Assembly (NCBI GenBank): GCA_020344955.1 | Contig: CP070831.1 | Coordinates: 189,976 to 223,663 of the forward strand | DNA: 33,688 nucleotides | Direction: 5' to 3' | From: Promethearchaeota archaeon | GTDB lineage: Archaea; Asgardarchaeota; Lokiarchaeia; Sigyniarchaeales; SOKP01 | Shown: in pieces, positions 14,051-23,522 of the stretch | Layout: the number at the start of each line of letters is the position of its first letter | Numbering within the stretch: position 1 is the stretch's first letter | Notes under the pieces: generated by a model | The model's database searches: none | Told to the model about the DNA's origin: nothing | What the model saw: only the letters and a program-made list of their open reading frames with translations | Made by a program: the position numbers and the translations under genes

Positions 14051-14215
14051 CTAGTCTTTAAAATTTAGGTTTTTTTTAATCTCTTTTCTTCTAATTATTG
14101 ATAGAAACTCCTTTGTATCTGGAAATACATAGATTAAATCTTCTCCATCATCCTCGACTACGATTTCCTTATAAAACTTACCTTTAACTTTAGTATCTAA
14201 ATCATTTAATATCAT
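14051..14215 (-). CDS. Small protein of 54 residues
   Basis: ATG at 14215-14213 to TAG at 14053-14051 encodes MILNDLDTKVKGKFYKEIVV, an acidic turn EDDGEDLIYVFPDTK, and a basic helical end FLSIIRRKEIKKNLNFKD. The strand-turn-strand-helix pattern and good codon structure suggest a real small protein. Unknown family; no Shine-Dalgarno is obvious. Confidence 0.45.
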   Translation of the reverse strand: MILNDLDTKVKGKFYKEIVVEDDGEDLIYVFPDTKEFLSIIRRKEIKKNLNFKD

Positions 14216-14310
14216 GAATTAGAAATATGTAAAAGCAATTCAAAAAAACCTATAGCATGGTGATAATATGGAGATACTGATAAAAAAAGGAACAAGAATA
14301 ATTATAATTA

Positions 14311-15165
14311 TTAATTTATTAGTAAATTTTGTAGAAAAGTTTTTACTTGATTATTAGCAGATTTTCCATGGTTGAATAAGCCATTTAGATATCCATTTAG
14401 GAATACTGTGATTTCAGAGTTGAGATCTTTTATATCAACATAATTATATTTTGTTTTTAATTTCTTACCATCGACAACAGGTTTTATATGTTTTTCAATT
14501 AAGTTTAAAGTAAAATTCACCACAGCAGTATTTACGTTTTCTTTATCATTGGAAGATAACTCATAATTTCCTTGGATTGTCTGTTTCCTTAACTCATTTA
14601 ATTCTAATAATAATTTCTCGAGTTCTGGGGTCAATTTTAACAATTTTATTTTTGTGGGTAAATCTTTATTACTATTATTTGGAATTTGAGCATCGCAGTA
14701 TTTTTCTAAATTTGCATAAAATCTAACTAAAAGTTTAAATGTATCTTCAATTTCATACATACTTTCCCAAATATTAAGATCTATACCTTTAAGAGATTTT
14801 TTAATACTGTTTTTAACTTTTTCAGCAACATCTGATAAATATTGTGAATAATCTTCAAATGGAAATCCAAAATAATAATTATTATATTTCTCTTTAATAT
14901 CTTTAGTTACAACACTTTGAGCCTGGATCTTTTCTTTCTTGACTAGTTCTTTAGCAAATCGCATTACGTAATTACAATTAGGGCAATAAGTAATCCAAGA
15001 ACTTAAGATAACCTCAGGTGGTTTAACCCCACTAGAACTTATATACCCATTAAATCCTGATAATAGTTTTCCATCGGAAGAAAAAGTAGCTTCCTCTGGG
15101 TAAAATGTTCTTGGTATAAACTTAGTATTACATAATGGACAATTTAGTTTTTCTTTTTTGTTCAT
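14311..15165 (-). CDS. DUF2225-like zinc-ribbon protein
   Basis: The 284-residue protein begins with a split zinc ribbon: CPLCNTKF at 9-16, then YCPNCNYVMRFAKEL near 60-74, giving four cysteines. This spacing, with a mixed loop between (FYPEEATFSSDG, SSGVKPPEVIL), resembles the DUF2225 family. The remaining 200 residues are helical (YSQYLSDVAEKVKNSIKKSL, LEKLLLELNELRKQTIQGNY). Probably cytoplasmic. The role of DUF2225 proteins is unknown. The start ATG lies 200 nt from the divergent dehydrogenase gene. Confidence 0.6.
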   Translation of the reverse strand: MNKKEKLNCPLCNTKFIPRTFYPEEATFSSDGKLLSGFNGYISSSGVKPPEVILSSWITYCPNCNYVMRFAKELVKKEKIQAQSVVTKDIKEKYNNYYFGFPFEDYSQYLSDVAEKVKNSIKKSLKGIDLNIWESMYEIEDTFKLLVRFYANLEKYCDAQIPNNSNKDLPTKIKLLKLTPELEKLLLELNELRKQTIQGNYELSSNDKENVNTAVVNFTLNLIEKHIKPVVDGKKLKTKYNYVDIKDLNSEITVFLNGYLNGLFNHGKSANNQVKTFLQNLLIN

Positions 15166-15365
15166 GACACTCTAAAATGAATTTTTAATTATCCTTTAAT
15201 TGATTATACAATATCACATATTTTAGAGTAGGTGGCACTATAAATACGAGAATAATATCTAGACCATATTCCTTAAATTCAATTCAAATCTAAAAGTACA
15301 AAAAAAAATAAACATTCTCTTATCAAATCATTAAATGAAATAAAATATATATGGAGTAATTTTTA

Positions 15366-16472
15366 ATGTCTGAAGATATTGTTTATATAGATGCTGATAC
15401 CCTTGAAAGTTTTATGAGAGCCGTATTCATAGGTTTAGGTGTTCCAAAAGAAGATGCTAAAATTATAGCAGATGTATTAATTACATCAGATTTAAGAGGA
15501 ATAGAATCACATGGAATTCAGAGATGTAAAATGTATTATGACCGTATCAAAGAGGGGCTTTATGAAGCAAAAACTAAAATTGATATAATAAAGGACGGCC
15601 CCACGACAGCACTATTAGATGGAAATTGTGGTATGGGACATGTAATAGCTTATAAAGCCATGAATTTAGCTATTGAAAAAGCAAAAAAATATGGATTAGG
15701 AGCTGTTGCAGTAAGAAATTCTACCCATTTTGGTATTGCTGGTTATTATTCTCTTATGGCAATAAAAGAAGGAATGATAGGAATAACAGCCACTAATGCT
15801 AGACCTTCTATACCTCCTACGTTTGGATGTGAACCAATGTTGGGAACGAACCCATTAACAGTTGGAGCCCCTACTGATGAAGAATTTCCTTTTCTTATTG
15901 ATTGTGCTACATCAATTATTCAAAGAGGTAAAGTAGAGGTTAATGCTCGAATTAATAAACCTCTCCCAGAGAATACTGTAATTGATGATAAGGGTGACAT
16001 TATGACTGATCCGAATAAAGTTTTAGATAAAATGTTAGAAAGAAAAGCAGCATTGTTACCCTTAGGAGGGAAAGGTGAAGATACGGCGGGATATAAAGGA
16101 TATGGATATGCAACAGTTGTAGAACTTCTATCAGCAGCATTACAAGAGGGTATTTACTTAAGAGACACACTTGGGATAGTTGAAAATGAGCAAAAAAGGT
16201 TAAAAGTCGGTCATTTCTTCCTTGCAATTAATACAAAGAGCTTTGTTGGTTTAGATTCTTTTAAAAAAACTGCTGGTAAAATAATGAGGGATTTAAGAGG
16301 ATCAAGGCAGATTCCAGGTACTGATAAAATTTACACCGCAGGAGAAAAAGAATATATTACTGAAAATAAAGTAAAGATAAAAGGTATTCCTCTTAATAAA
16401 AGCCTACAAGATGACATAAAAATTATGCAAAAAGAACTTGGATTGGATAAATATAAATTTCCTTTCACATGA
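15366..16472 (+). CDS. Ldh2-family malate/L-lactate-type dehydrogenase
   Basis: The 368-residue NAD(P)-dependent oxidoreductase belongs to the malate/L-lactate/ureidoglycolate dehydrogenase family, which is unrelated to classical LDH. Family signatures are SDLRGIESHGIQR near 42-54, GNCGMGHVIAYKAM, VRNSTHFGIAGYYS with the catalytic-type His, and GTNPLTVGAPTDEEFPFLIDCATS. Length matches the family. The exact 2-hydroxyacid substrate cannot be told from sequence. It is a single gene, convergent with the GNAT gene, whose stop lies 26 nt away. Confidence 0.9.
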   Translation: MSEDIVYIDADTLESFMRAVFIGLGVPKEDAKIIADVLITSDLRGIESHGIQRCKMYYDRIKEGLYEAKTKIDIIKDGPTTALLDGNCGMGHVIAYKAMNLAIEKAKKYGLGAVAVRNSTHFGIAGYYSLMAIKEGMIGITATNARPSIPPTFGCEPMLGTNPLTVGAPTDEEFPFLIDCATSIIQRGKVEVNARINKPLPENTVIDDKGDIMTDPNKVLDKMLERKAALLPLGGKGEDTAGYKGYGYATVVELLSAALQEGIYLRDTLGIVENEQKRLKVGHFFLAINTKSFVGLDSFKKTAGKIMRDLRGSRQIPGTDKIYTAGEKEYITENKVKIKGIPLNKSLQDDIKIMQKELGLDKYKFPFT

Positions 16473-16498
16473 AACTATTCTCCGGATTTTTAAAAGAA

Positions 16499-17662
16499 TT
16501 ATACGCGTTTTTGGAGTACGATGTGCTTTCTAATTGGTTCACAATGAGGAAATATAGTATCAACAGCTCGTGAATTATTAGACCAAATACCAGTTCCCTC
16601 AAAGTAATCTACACCATATAAATTACATGTAAGTTGTCCAATATTATTAAGAGCTGAGAAAATACCTTTACCAAAATATCCTTTTTTCACCATTGCGGTA
16701 TCTACATTACACCTGGTTATCGGATTTCCAGCCCATGCTTCGAATAAATCGGGAAGCCCTAATAAAATGCCAACTAACTCACCAGAAAGCTTATCAAAAG
16801 CCATTGGAGCAAATGGTTCTATTTTTTCCAAGTCATGGGTTTCCCAAGTTTCTCTAAATTGAAGTATATCTGAATGTTCCTTAAAATTAATGTGGCTATT
16901 TAAGGTATAGAAAGATTTTGGAATTTTTTGAAAGGCTTCAATAAACTCATTGATACGGTTTCTACCTGAAGCATCAGGTAAAATTTCATGAAATGAATTA
17001 GCTGCTAAATTACGAATTTCATAAACGTAATCATATAGCTTACTTAATGTCATATATCTAAACTCAATATTTTTATCTATTTTCTTACCTTTACCCCACA
17101 TTTTTTGAGCTACATACATACATGAATATTCTGATTCTCTTTGATATCCAATAGAATTCAAGTACTCCATGATTTTGGAATTTGGATCGGAAAAAGCCAC
17201 ACCATATAACATTGGTTCATTAAATCCCATGGATTGAATTCCTATCCCTCCTAAATTTTTGGGAAAATTGATATTTCCACGAATTTTACGTACCTTAAAT
17301 TCTTTAATAAATACTTCGCACCGTTTAATCAATTCTGTGCATATTTCTAAGTTATTAGCATGAAGCCACCCGAAGGTACCACATTTACGACTATAGCTTG
17401 AATAGTATGGATCAATTTGACAGATAACAAAACCCACTATTTTTTCTGCTTTATATGCAATAAACACTTGTAGTTTATAATCCTCATCTATAAACTTCTT
17501 TTCTAAATAAGAAAGAAGTTCATTAACTACAGACGATTTAAGAATATCATTTGGAATATACAAAATACTTTCTAAAGCTTGTTTAATCTCCCTTAAATCA
17601 GTTGTTTTAACAATTTTTAGAGGTTTATGTACTTCTAAAGATTTTTCTATAACTTGAACCAT
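16499..17662 (-). CDS. Long GNAT-like N-acyltransferase
   Basis: This is a 387-residue protein. Residues 55-130 (LQVFIAYKAEKIVGFVIC, then GWLHANNLEICTELIKRCE) carry the early strands of a GNAT fold. Residues 130-200 have the NFPKNLGGIGIQSMGF-x(n)-PMLYGV segment typical of long GNAT proteins, which have an N-terminal GNAT unit and a second, degenerate one. The C-terminal part (ELVGILLGLPDL, GYFGKGIFSALNN) looks like that second unit. It should transfer an acyl group to an amine or sugar. It is divergent from the PP-loop pair at 17824, and a shared role in building a modified sugar or surface molecule is inferred. Confidence 0.7.
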   Translation of the reverse strand: MVQVIEKSLEVHKPLKIVKTTDLREIKQALESILYIPNDILKSSVVNELLSYLEKKFIDEDYKLQVFIAYKAEKIVGFVICQIDPYYSSYSRKCGTFGWLHANNLEICTELIKRCEVFIKEFKVRKIRGNINFPKNLGGIGIQSMGFNEPMLYGVAFSDPNSKIMEYLNSIGYQRESEYSCMYVAQKMWGKGKKIDKNIEFRYMTLSKLYDYVYEIRNLAANSFHEILPDASGRNRINEFIEAFQKIPKSFYTLNSHINFKEHSDILQFRETWETHDLEKIEPFAPMAFDKLSGELVGILLGLPDLFEAWAGNPITRCNVDTAMVKKGYFGKGIFSALNNIGQLTCNLYGVDYFEGTGIWSNNSRAVDTIFPHCEPIRKHIVLQKRV

Positions 17663-17712
17663 TTTTTCTCGCTTATATTTTATCGATTGTTTTCATAATC
17701 ATAATTTTAAAT

Positions 17713-17722
17713 CTATATAAAG
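17713..17722 (-). promoter_or_regulatory. TATA box for the GNAT gene
   Basis: On the minus strand this reads CTTTATATAG, about 50 nt before the ATG at 17662, leaving a leader of about 25 nt. Confidence 0.4.
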
Positions 17723-17748
17723 AAAAAAGAGAAGAGAGACGGTTTTTT

Positions 17749-17757
17749 CTTTAAATA
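17749..17757 (+). promoter_or_regulatory. TATA box for the PP-loop pair
   Basis: CTTTAAATA lies about 67 nt before the ATG at 17824 and predicts a leader of about 40 nt ending in purine-rich GAGAGAAAAA. Confidence 0.35.
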
Positions 17758-17823
17758 CTCTGACTTGAATAAATTCTAAAATAAGGTTTTTTGTGAAAAT
17801 TAAACAGAATTGAGAGAGAAAAA

Positions 17824-18957
17824 ATGATAGAACAGCAAGTAAAAACAAGAGAGAAAGAGATCTCAATAGAAAAGAATATTTGTAGTAAATGTGTAAATGA
17901 TATTTCTGTTTCTGGAATCTCATTTAATAGTAATAATATATGTAATTATTGCGAAGAATATGAAAGGTTAGAATCAAGACTGACTGATTATAATGCTTTA
18001 ATAAAGTTATGGCTTGGAAGAATAGAAAAATACAAGGGACAAGGGGATTATGATGCCTTAGTTGGACTATCGGGGGGAAAGGATAGTACGTATGTATTAT
18101 ATCAATTGAAGAACACATACGGATTAAAAGTAAAAGCTTGGACGTTAGATCAGGGATTTCTAACCAAATGGTCTAAAGAAAGAATAGAAAGTATTGTCTC
18201 AGAATTAGGAGTGGATCATGAATATTCTAAGGTGGATCAAACAAAAATTACACCTCTTTATATTCTATCGATAATGGCGACTGGAGGGCCATGTTATACC
18301 TGTAGCTATGTTATGTACGGCCTATTCATTAAAACGGCTTCTGAGCAAAATATTCCTATGGCTGTTCACGGGCGTTCCAGACCTCAAATGTTAAAGATAT
18401 ATTCCCCACATAATAAATTTGATCCTTATAAGCCATTTCTAGAAATGTCATTAAAGCCGATTGAAGATGTAAACCTTACAGAAACTTATGAGGATGTTTT
18501 AGCGGTATTAAACACGCTTCTTCCCGCGAATGAAGTTGAAAAATTTAGTGTATATTTTCCAGATCTTCAATGTGGGAATATTGCGGAATTTGTACCCTAC
18601 TTTCTTTACCATCCATATGATGAAACCAGATTAGTTGAATTCTTAGAAGCGAACATGAATTGGAAACGACATCAAGATTATGCTATTTTCACTCATTTCG
18701 ACTGTGCTGCACATGACGCTGCAGGATATTTATACGAAATTGCTGATGAAAGACCATTTATTATGCCAGAACTAAGTGTATCTATACGAGAAGGGATAAT
18801 TTCCAGAGAAGATGCTCTAAAGCGATTAGAAAAGGAAACTTTCACAGAATTTCCTACTAAATCTATGGAAACTCTAACAAAATACATAAATAAAACTCAA
18901 AGATCCCTTATCTCCAATGCAAGACGTATTGCCAGGAGAAGGAGCTATACCCAATAA
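17824..18957 (+). CDS. PP-loop ATPase, N-acetyl-sugar amidotransferase-like, paralogue 1
   Basis: This is a 377-residue protein. An N-terminal zinc-binding pair (CSKC at 21-24 and CNYC near 40-43) precedes the PP-loop SGGKDS (83-88), which adenylates a carbonyl or similar group. A second CxxC lies at Cys157/Cys160 (GGPCYTC). The C-terminal REGIISREDALKRLEKE segment is characteristic of the WbpG/PseA-type N-acetyl-sugar amidotransferases, which convert a 2-acetamido sugar to an amidine. Such enzymes normally use ammonia from HisH/HisF-type partners, which are absent here, so a sulfur-transfer role like TtuA/Ncs6 is a fair alternative. The paralogue follows 49 nt downstream. Confidence 0.8.
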   Translation: MIEQQVKTREKEISIEKNICSKCVNDISVSGISFNSNNICNYCEEYERLESRLTDYNALIKLWLGRIEKYKGQGDYDALVGLSGGKDSTYVLYQLKNTYGLKVKAWTLDQGFLTKWSKERIESIVSELGVDHEYSKVDQTKITPLYILSIMATGGPCYTCSYVMYGLFIKTASEQNIPMAVHGRSRPQMLKIYSPHNKFDPYKPFLEMSLKPIEDVNLTETYEDVLAVLNTLLPANEVEKFSVYFPDLQCGNIAEFVPYFLYHPYDETRLVEFLEANMNWKRHQDYAIFTHFDCAAHDAAGYLYEIADERPFIMPELSVSIREGIISREDALKRLEKETFTEFPTKSMETLTKYINKTQRSLISNARRIARRRSYTQ

Positions 18958-19006
18958 TTAATTCTTTCTTTTTTAACAGATAATTAAAATTTTAAAAAGT
19001 GATAAT

Positions 19007-20179
19007 ATGATTGAACAACAACATATATGTAAAAAATGCATTTTACCAGATGGTTTTCTAGGGATTTCATTAGATTCTCAAGGTGAATGTAATTTCTGTC
19101 GAGATCCTCATCATGAAAATGTCAACTGGGCTCGAACTCAAATTGATCAAGAAAGGAGAGCTAATGCATTAGATGATTGGAATAATATAATTAAGCAAAT
19201 GCAGAAAAATCACGGAAACGTTCCATATGATTGTATCTTAGGATATTCCGGAGGTAAAGATTCTACAGCACTTTTAGATTACATTGTAACTAATCTAAAC
19301 CTAACACTATTATGTGTAACTACGGACACAGGATTTATGACAAATATAGCAAAAGATAATATGAAAGATACTCTGACTCAAATCAATGTTGATCATGTAT
19401 TAATTGAAGACTGTATCCCAACTTTTACTAAACTCTACAAATGGCACTTTCTTAACCATAACTCAAATGAAAGATTTTTAGCAAGGTATATATGTGATTT
19501 TTGTTCTGATTTGATTCATAGCATCGTTGTAAAAGAAGCCATCAAACGTAAAATTCCATATGTTTTTTTTGGATATTCACCAGATCAAATTGCGCGTTAT
19601 TTTTTTGAAATGCCAAGAGATCAAATCATTGAAGAATGGACGCCGGATTTAATATTCAACGATCCTATCTTTGATGATTCTGATAAGCAATGGTATTTAA
19701 CACATGAAGAAATGAATAGTGGAAAACTCCCTAGAGTTCTTTTACCTTATCATGTAATACCCTATCAAGAACAAGATATCATCGAACTCGTGGAATCTAA
19801 GAATTATATTAAGAAGGGCCATGCAGATCCCCTTTTAACTAATTGTAATGTAGTCCACGCAGCTACTTTTTATGATTTTAATCGATATGGTGGGATTCTA
19901 TATGCCTATCAATATGCTGAATTAGTACGTCAGAACCCAGAATCACGTAAAAAGTGGCTTAGAACATTAAAGATTTCTGCTCCACTTATTCTAGACAATA
20001 ACTTTAAACGAAAGGAAGTAAACGTATTTTTAAACAAAATTGGGATTTCTCAGAATGAATTAATTAAACATATAAATCTACAATTAGAACAAGATCCTAA
20101 CAAAAAACAAATACAAACAAATATAAATCTATTTAAGAAAAAGCGAGTAGCTAGAAGATCAATAACAATATCAAATTAA
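19007..20179 (+). CDS. PP-loop ATPase, N-acetyl-sugar amidotransferase-like, paralogue 2
   Basis: The 390-residue protein has the same plan as its neighbour: CKKC and CNFC at the N-terminus, SGGKDS at 81-86, CDFC at 163-166, then YVFFGYSPDQIARYFF and a late conserved Cys (LLTNCNV). The start is ATG after AGTGAT. The two proteins have diverged well beyond a recent duplication and keep separate insertions. They may form a heteromer or act on successive sites of one substrate. The C-terminus is basic (FKKKRVARRS), as is that of paralogue 1 (ARRRSYTQ), a shared feature that could mean binding to RNA or an acidic surface. Confidence 0.78.
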   Translation: MIEQQHICKKCILPDGFLGISLDSQGECNFCRDPHHENVNWARTQIDQERRANALDDWNNIIKQMQKNHGNVPYDCILGYSGGKDSTALLDYIVTNLNLTLLCVTTDTGFMTNIAKDNMKDTLTQINVDHVLIEDCIPTFTKLYKWHFLNHNSNERFLARYICDFCSDLIHSIVVKEAIKRKIPYVFFGYSPDQIARYFFEMPRDQIIEEWTPDLIFNDPIFDDSDKQWYLTHEEMNSGKLPRVLLPYHVIPYQEQDIIELVESKNYIKKGHADPLLTNCNVVHAATFYDFNRYGGILYAYQYAELVRQNPESRKKWLRTLKISAPLILDNNFKRKEVNVFLNKIGISQNELIKHINLQLEQDPNKKQIQTNINLFKKKRVARRSITISN

Positions 20180-20189
20180 ATTGTTAAAA

Positions 20190-20212
20190 TTTTTTTTTTT
20201 AAAAAAAAAGAT
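20190..20212. terminator. Bidirectional A/T-run terminator
   Basis: A run of T residues followed by a run of A residues lies between the convergent genes ending at 20179 and 20231, so each strand reads an oligo-T stretch after its gene. Confidence 0.5.
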
Positions 20213-20230
20213 AGAATAAAATTAATTGAG

Positions 20231-21061
20231 TTAATACTTAGATTTCCTAATATATCCTATAAAGATAATTATACCAATTACAATATCGACAATTTCCGTT
20301 ATTACTACAAATAATGCGTTTTCTCCAATAATAAACTGTACTAAAGGGCGAATAATTTGAGAGATTAAATATGCGCCAAATCCTATAGTTAGCATTAAAG
20401 TATTCACCTGCGATAGCCTTTTATTACGATATGAGAAATAGAACATCCATGTAATTACTAAGAATGAGGAAACAATAAAGATTGCGATATTTATCCCAGC
20501 AAAAGTTGTGTTTGGAGTGATAATTATTAATGTCGCTTCTATTACTGCTATAATTCCTAATATCATTAGTGAAACTCTATTAATTTTCTTAGAATCCATA
20601 TCTTTACTGATCCTTCCTTTTACTTGCCAAAGAGTAATTATCATCATTATACTTAGAAATATCATAGGTGCAACAGCCCCTATTACTGCTAATTGTCGAA
20701 TTTTTAAGTAAGGTAAATAAATCTCAATAGGGACAAGCGGATATAAGAAGTTCACGATAAGTTCCAATAATTTATTAAATGCTACAAAAAGGAAAAACAT
20801 ACCAAAAAGGAAGGGAAGGTCTGATGTATATAATTTCTCCTGTGAAAACCAACGAATAAACAAATATATAGAACACCCTGCTAAGATGCATACTCTTATA
20901 ATATAAGAAATTAATACAATAGGCGCCCCCTCAACAGTATTTAATGTTAATACTATTATATCAAAGTTAATCAAATAAAGAATAATAATCCCCAGAATTG
21001 CTATGCAAACACCTATTATTAGTATTAAGAGGTATTTTCGTTTTTTATCCATTTTAAACAT
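20231..21061 (-). CDS. Multi-pass membrane protein of unknown function
   Basis: The 276-residue protein has about seven or eight hydrophobic helices spread along its length (such as YLLILIIGVCIAILGIIIL, FLFGMFFLFVAFNKLLELIV, IIVIEATLIII-type and VDIVIGIIIFIGYI at the end). The single longer loops are short and basic (KRKY, KGRISKDMDSKK), as expected for cytoplasmic loops. No transporter or enzyme motif is recognised. It follows the PP-loop pair convergently and precedes the GNAT-membrane fusion on the same strand, 366 nt away. Confidence 0.6.
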   Translation of the reverse strand: MFKMDKKRKYLLILIIGVCIAILGIIILYLINFDIIVLTLNTVEGAPIVLISYIIRVCILAGCSIYLFIRWFSQEKLYTSDLPFLFGMFFLFVAFNKLLELIVNFLYPLVPIEIYLPYLKIRQLAVIGAVAPMIFLSIMMIITLWQVKGRISKDMDSKKINRVSLMILGIIAVIEATLIIITPNTTFAGINIAIFIVSSFLVITWMFYFSYRNKRLSQVNTLMLTIGFGAYLISQIIRPLVQFIIGENALFVVITEIVDIVIGIIIFIGYIRKSKY

Positions 21062-21257
21062 CTCGTATTTTTAATATAAACTATTATGTTTGTAATCTCA
21101 AAAAATAATTCGTCAAATATTTTTTTAAAACCAACGAATTCTCTTCATTTTAATTCTAGATTTTTTAAAAATTTAGGAGTGCATTCTAATTTAAATAGAT
21201 GAGTATAAGATATAATACTCGACATAAAAAATAGAGTTTTATTATTTAATATTTAAA

Positions 21258-21422
21258 ATGAGCCGAGAGGATTTAATTAAAGTAATCATTAAACATACCG
21301 GTCTTTCACGAGAAGAGATCAATCAGATGATTGAATGTAAGAAAAAAAAGTTGAAGCATTTGGTAAATGATAAAATTGCATTAATCTTAATTGCAAAAAA
21401 TCTATGTGTTGATAAAAGATAA
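21258..21422 (+). CDS. Stand-alone RPA-type N-terminal helical domain (54 residues)
   Basis: ATG 21258 to TAA 21420 encodes MSREDLIKVIIKHTGLSREE, INQMIECKKKKLKHLVNDK and IALILIAKNLCVDKR. This is the three-helix module at the N-terminus of archaeal replication protein A and related OB-fold proteins (E-x-I-x(n)-TGLS-x-EEI, then the LI-x(n)-A-x-LGV-like end). Here it ends without any OB fold. The next sequence belongs to the convergent gene, whose stop codon is 5 nt away. It may be a genuine small domain protein or the stump of a truncated RPA gene. Confidence 0.55.
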   Translation: MSREDLIKVIIKHTGLSREEINQMIECKKKKLKHLVNDKIALILIAKNLCVDKR

Positions 21423-21427
21423 AAAGA

Positions 21428-23353
21428 TCAACTAAATGATGCCCAACAAAACCAAGGAATTAGAGAAGTAAGAATTGTGATTAGTAATATCCATTCGAGT
21501 AATGGAGATGGAACGATAAAATTTACAACAAGGATTATAAAAGGTAAAATTCCATTTATTCCAATAATTTTTGGCATCTTTAAATTATTATGGAATATAG
21601 CCACTCCAAATATAGGTAATGCTATAATAAATCCACCAAAAGCACATATAGAGGAGATAATATGCAACATTCCCTCTGGTCCTGATCTATCTAAACTAAA
21701 AATACCAACTAACATAATCCCTATACTCCCAATAGATCCGAAAATTAAGCCAAATCTTAGAATTCTCTTCAGCAATTTGTTCTTTACTTTTGCTTGCATC
21801 CTTTTTGAAATATAGCAATACAATAGAGTTGTTGTTAATCCACCTACTATACATGAAAAATCAAAAATAAATGGGAGAGGTGTAATTGTGAATGAACCAA
21901 GCTGACTAATGGTATGAGATATAATATTGTATCCAAAAATATGTGCAGTTATTATACTTCCTACTAGCATAAAAAGATAAATCATTAATCCCATCATCAA
22001 TGAGGATTTAATTGTTTTTGGATAATCCCAGACATTTGAGAGTCTCTCTTTAATACTGTATAATGCTGGAAATTTCTCAAAAAATTGTTTCTCATCCACA
22101 ATATCCTTTATATGTTTTGCATTATCAAGGGATACAATATCTAGAAGTATTTTTCCCTCATCAATTAATTGAATATTAGGATCAATTTTACCGTTATACC
22201 AATTAAATAAAATATGGTCTTCGAACACTTCTTTTTCACTATTAAATACCCAGCTTGGAACATAACCTCGTGGGGTTAGTCCAAGATCATAGAATAACTT
22301 CTGATGAGAAGGCTCATAAGCAGAGATAAATGCTTCACAATATCTAATTCCTAATTCTTTACCACAGTTAATAAAATTTTTCGCAAAAACATACAATTCC
22401 TCAAGGTTTTTTACCTGATATTTAGTTTTTTCAAAATTTTGAACTTGTGGAGTATATATAAATTCAAAAAAAGAATCTGAGTTTGAAAAACTAAATTGAA
22501 TAGTTTCATATCCGAATTTGTCTTTTTTCACTTGTTTTTTTATATCTTTCTTAAGACGATATATCTTTTTTAAATCTAAATTTAATCCTGGTGTTGTGAT
22601 TCTATAATCTCCCAAGTCATATCTGTTTTCAGAATATAAATAACAAATTTCCACTTCTGGTATGATCTCAGGAATTTTATTCACTCTAAATTGTTTTAGA
22701 GCTCGTTCATCATAACATATTTGCATTAAATCCGATTCTACTTTTCCTAAGAATACATCTTTATTCGGATAAAATCCAATAGGAGCAATACCACACACCC
22801 ACATGGAATATTGAGATTTTGAATGAGCTGTTCTGTTCTCAACGTACCATATATAAATCTTATCTTTATACTTATGAATCATCCCGATCATAGAACCGAT
22901 CATCGCTTTTGTGATATCGATATATCCTTGATATTTCTTTTTAAGCATAAAACCCCTGATATAACCACGTTTATTACCAAAATCGAGAACAAATGTTATA
23001 CATCCTGCTATTTGATGAGAAGGATCTTGATAAATAATCCACTGAATATTTGGATCTTGAATCATTCTACGAACTTCATTTATATCTTCCATTTCTTTAT
23101 AAGGGTAAGTACCATTATATAACTCTTTATAAATTCCTACTAATTCTTCGGCATCTTCTGGTTTTGCCAAACATAAGATTGGATTTACTTTCTTCTTTTC
23201 CTTTCTATCGCATATTTCAAAATCAAGACACATTCCATTATGTATATCAGGATTTACTACTTTTTCAAATGGTTTAATAAATTGATTTATAGAATTTGGA
23301 AATAGCTGATTAAGCGATACTACAGAATCTGTTAATGCTTCTTTAGATAACAT
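21428..23353 (-). CDS. GNAT-like acyltransferase fused to a DUF998-like membrane domain
   Basis: This is a 641-residue protein. Residues 55-190 hold an N-terminal GNAT unit (CLAKPEDAEELVGIYKEL, WIIYQDPSHQIAGCITFVLD, YIRGFMLKKKYQG). Residues 320-400 hold a second GNAT-like end (AYEPSHQKLFYDLGLTPRGY, then PSWVFNS). Residues 445-640 contain about six membrane helices, with HTISQLGSF, FSCIVGGLTTTLLY, GIFSLDRSGPEGMLH and HIISSICAFGGF in the order typical of DUF998/Frag1-like proteins. The enzyme part should sit at the cytoplasmic face, suggesting acylation of a lipid-linked or membrane-delivered amine. The fusion is unfamiliar to me. The substrate is unknown. Confidence 0.7.
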   Translation of the reverse strand: MLSKEALTDSVVSLNQLFPNSINQFIKPFEKVVNPDIHNGMCLDFEICDRKEKKKVNPILCLAKPEDAEELVGIYKELYNGTYPYKEMEDINEVRRMIQDPNIQWIIYQDPSHQIAGCITFVLDFGNKRGYIRGFMLKKKYQGYIDITKAMIGSMIGMIHKYKDKIYIWYVENRTAHSKSQYSMWVCGIAPIGFYPNKDVFLGKVESDLMQICYDERALKQFRVNKIPEIIPEVEICYLYSENRYDLGDYRITTPGLNLDLKKIYRLKKDIKKQVKKDKFGYETIQFSFSNSDSFFEFIYTPQVQNFEKTKYQVKNLEELYVFAKNFINCGKELGIRYCEAFISAYEPSHQKLFYDLGLTPRGYVPSWVFNSEKEVFEDHILFNWYNGKIDPNIQLIDEGKILLDIVSLDNAKHIKDIVDEKQFFEKFPALYSIKERLSNVWDYPKTIKSSLMMGLMIYLFMLVGSIITAHIFGYNIISHTISQLGSFTITPLPFIFDFSCIVGGLTTTLLYCYISKRMQAKVKNKLLKRILRFGLIFGSIGSIGIMLVGIFSLDRSGPEGMLHIISSICAFGGFIIALPIFGVAIFHNNLKMPKIIGINGILPFIILVVNFIVPSPLLEWILLITILTSLIPWFCWASFS

Positions 23354-23522
23354 TGTTTATGCTTTTATGTAATTCTAAGGTAGATCAAATAGTTTTTCTT
23401 AAGTTTAACAAGAAATTTCCTATGTATATTTAAATAAAAAAGTGAAGAAGATAGAGTGATTTTTTCCTTTAAATATGAGAAATAAGTTGAATCTATTCTT
23501 CTTTTCAAAGAGGAGCAATGCT

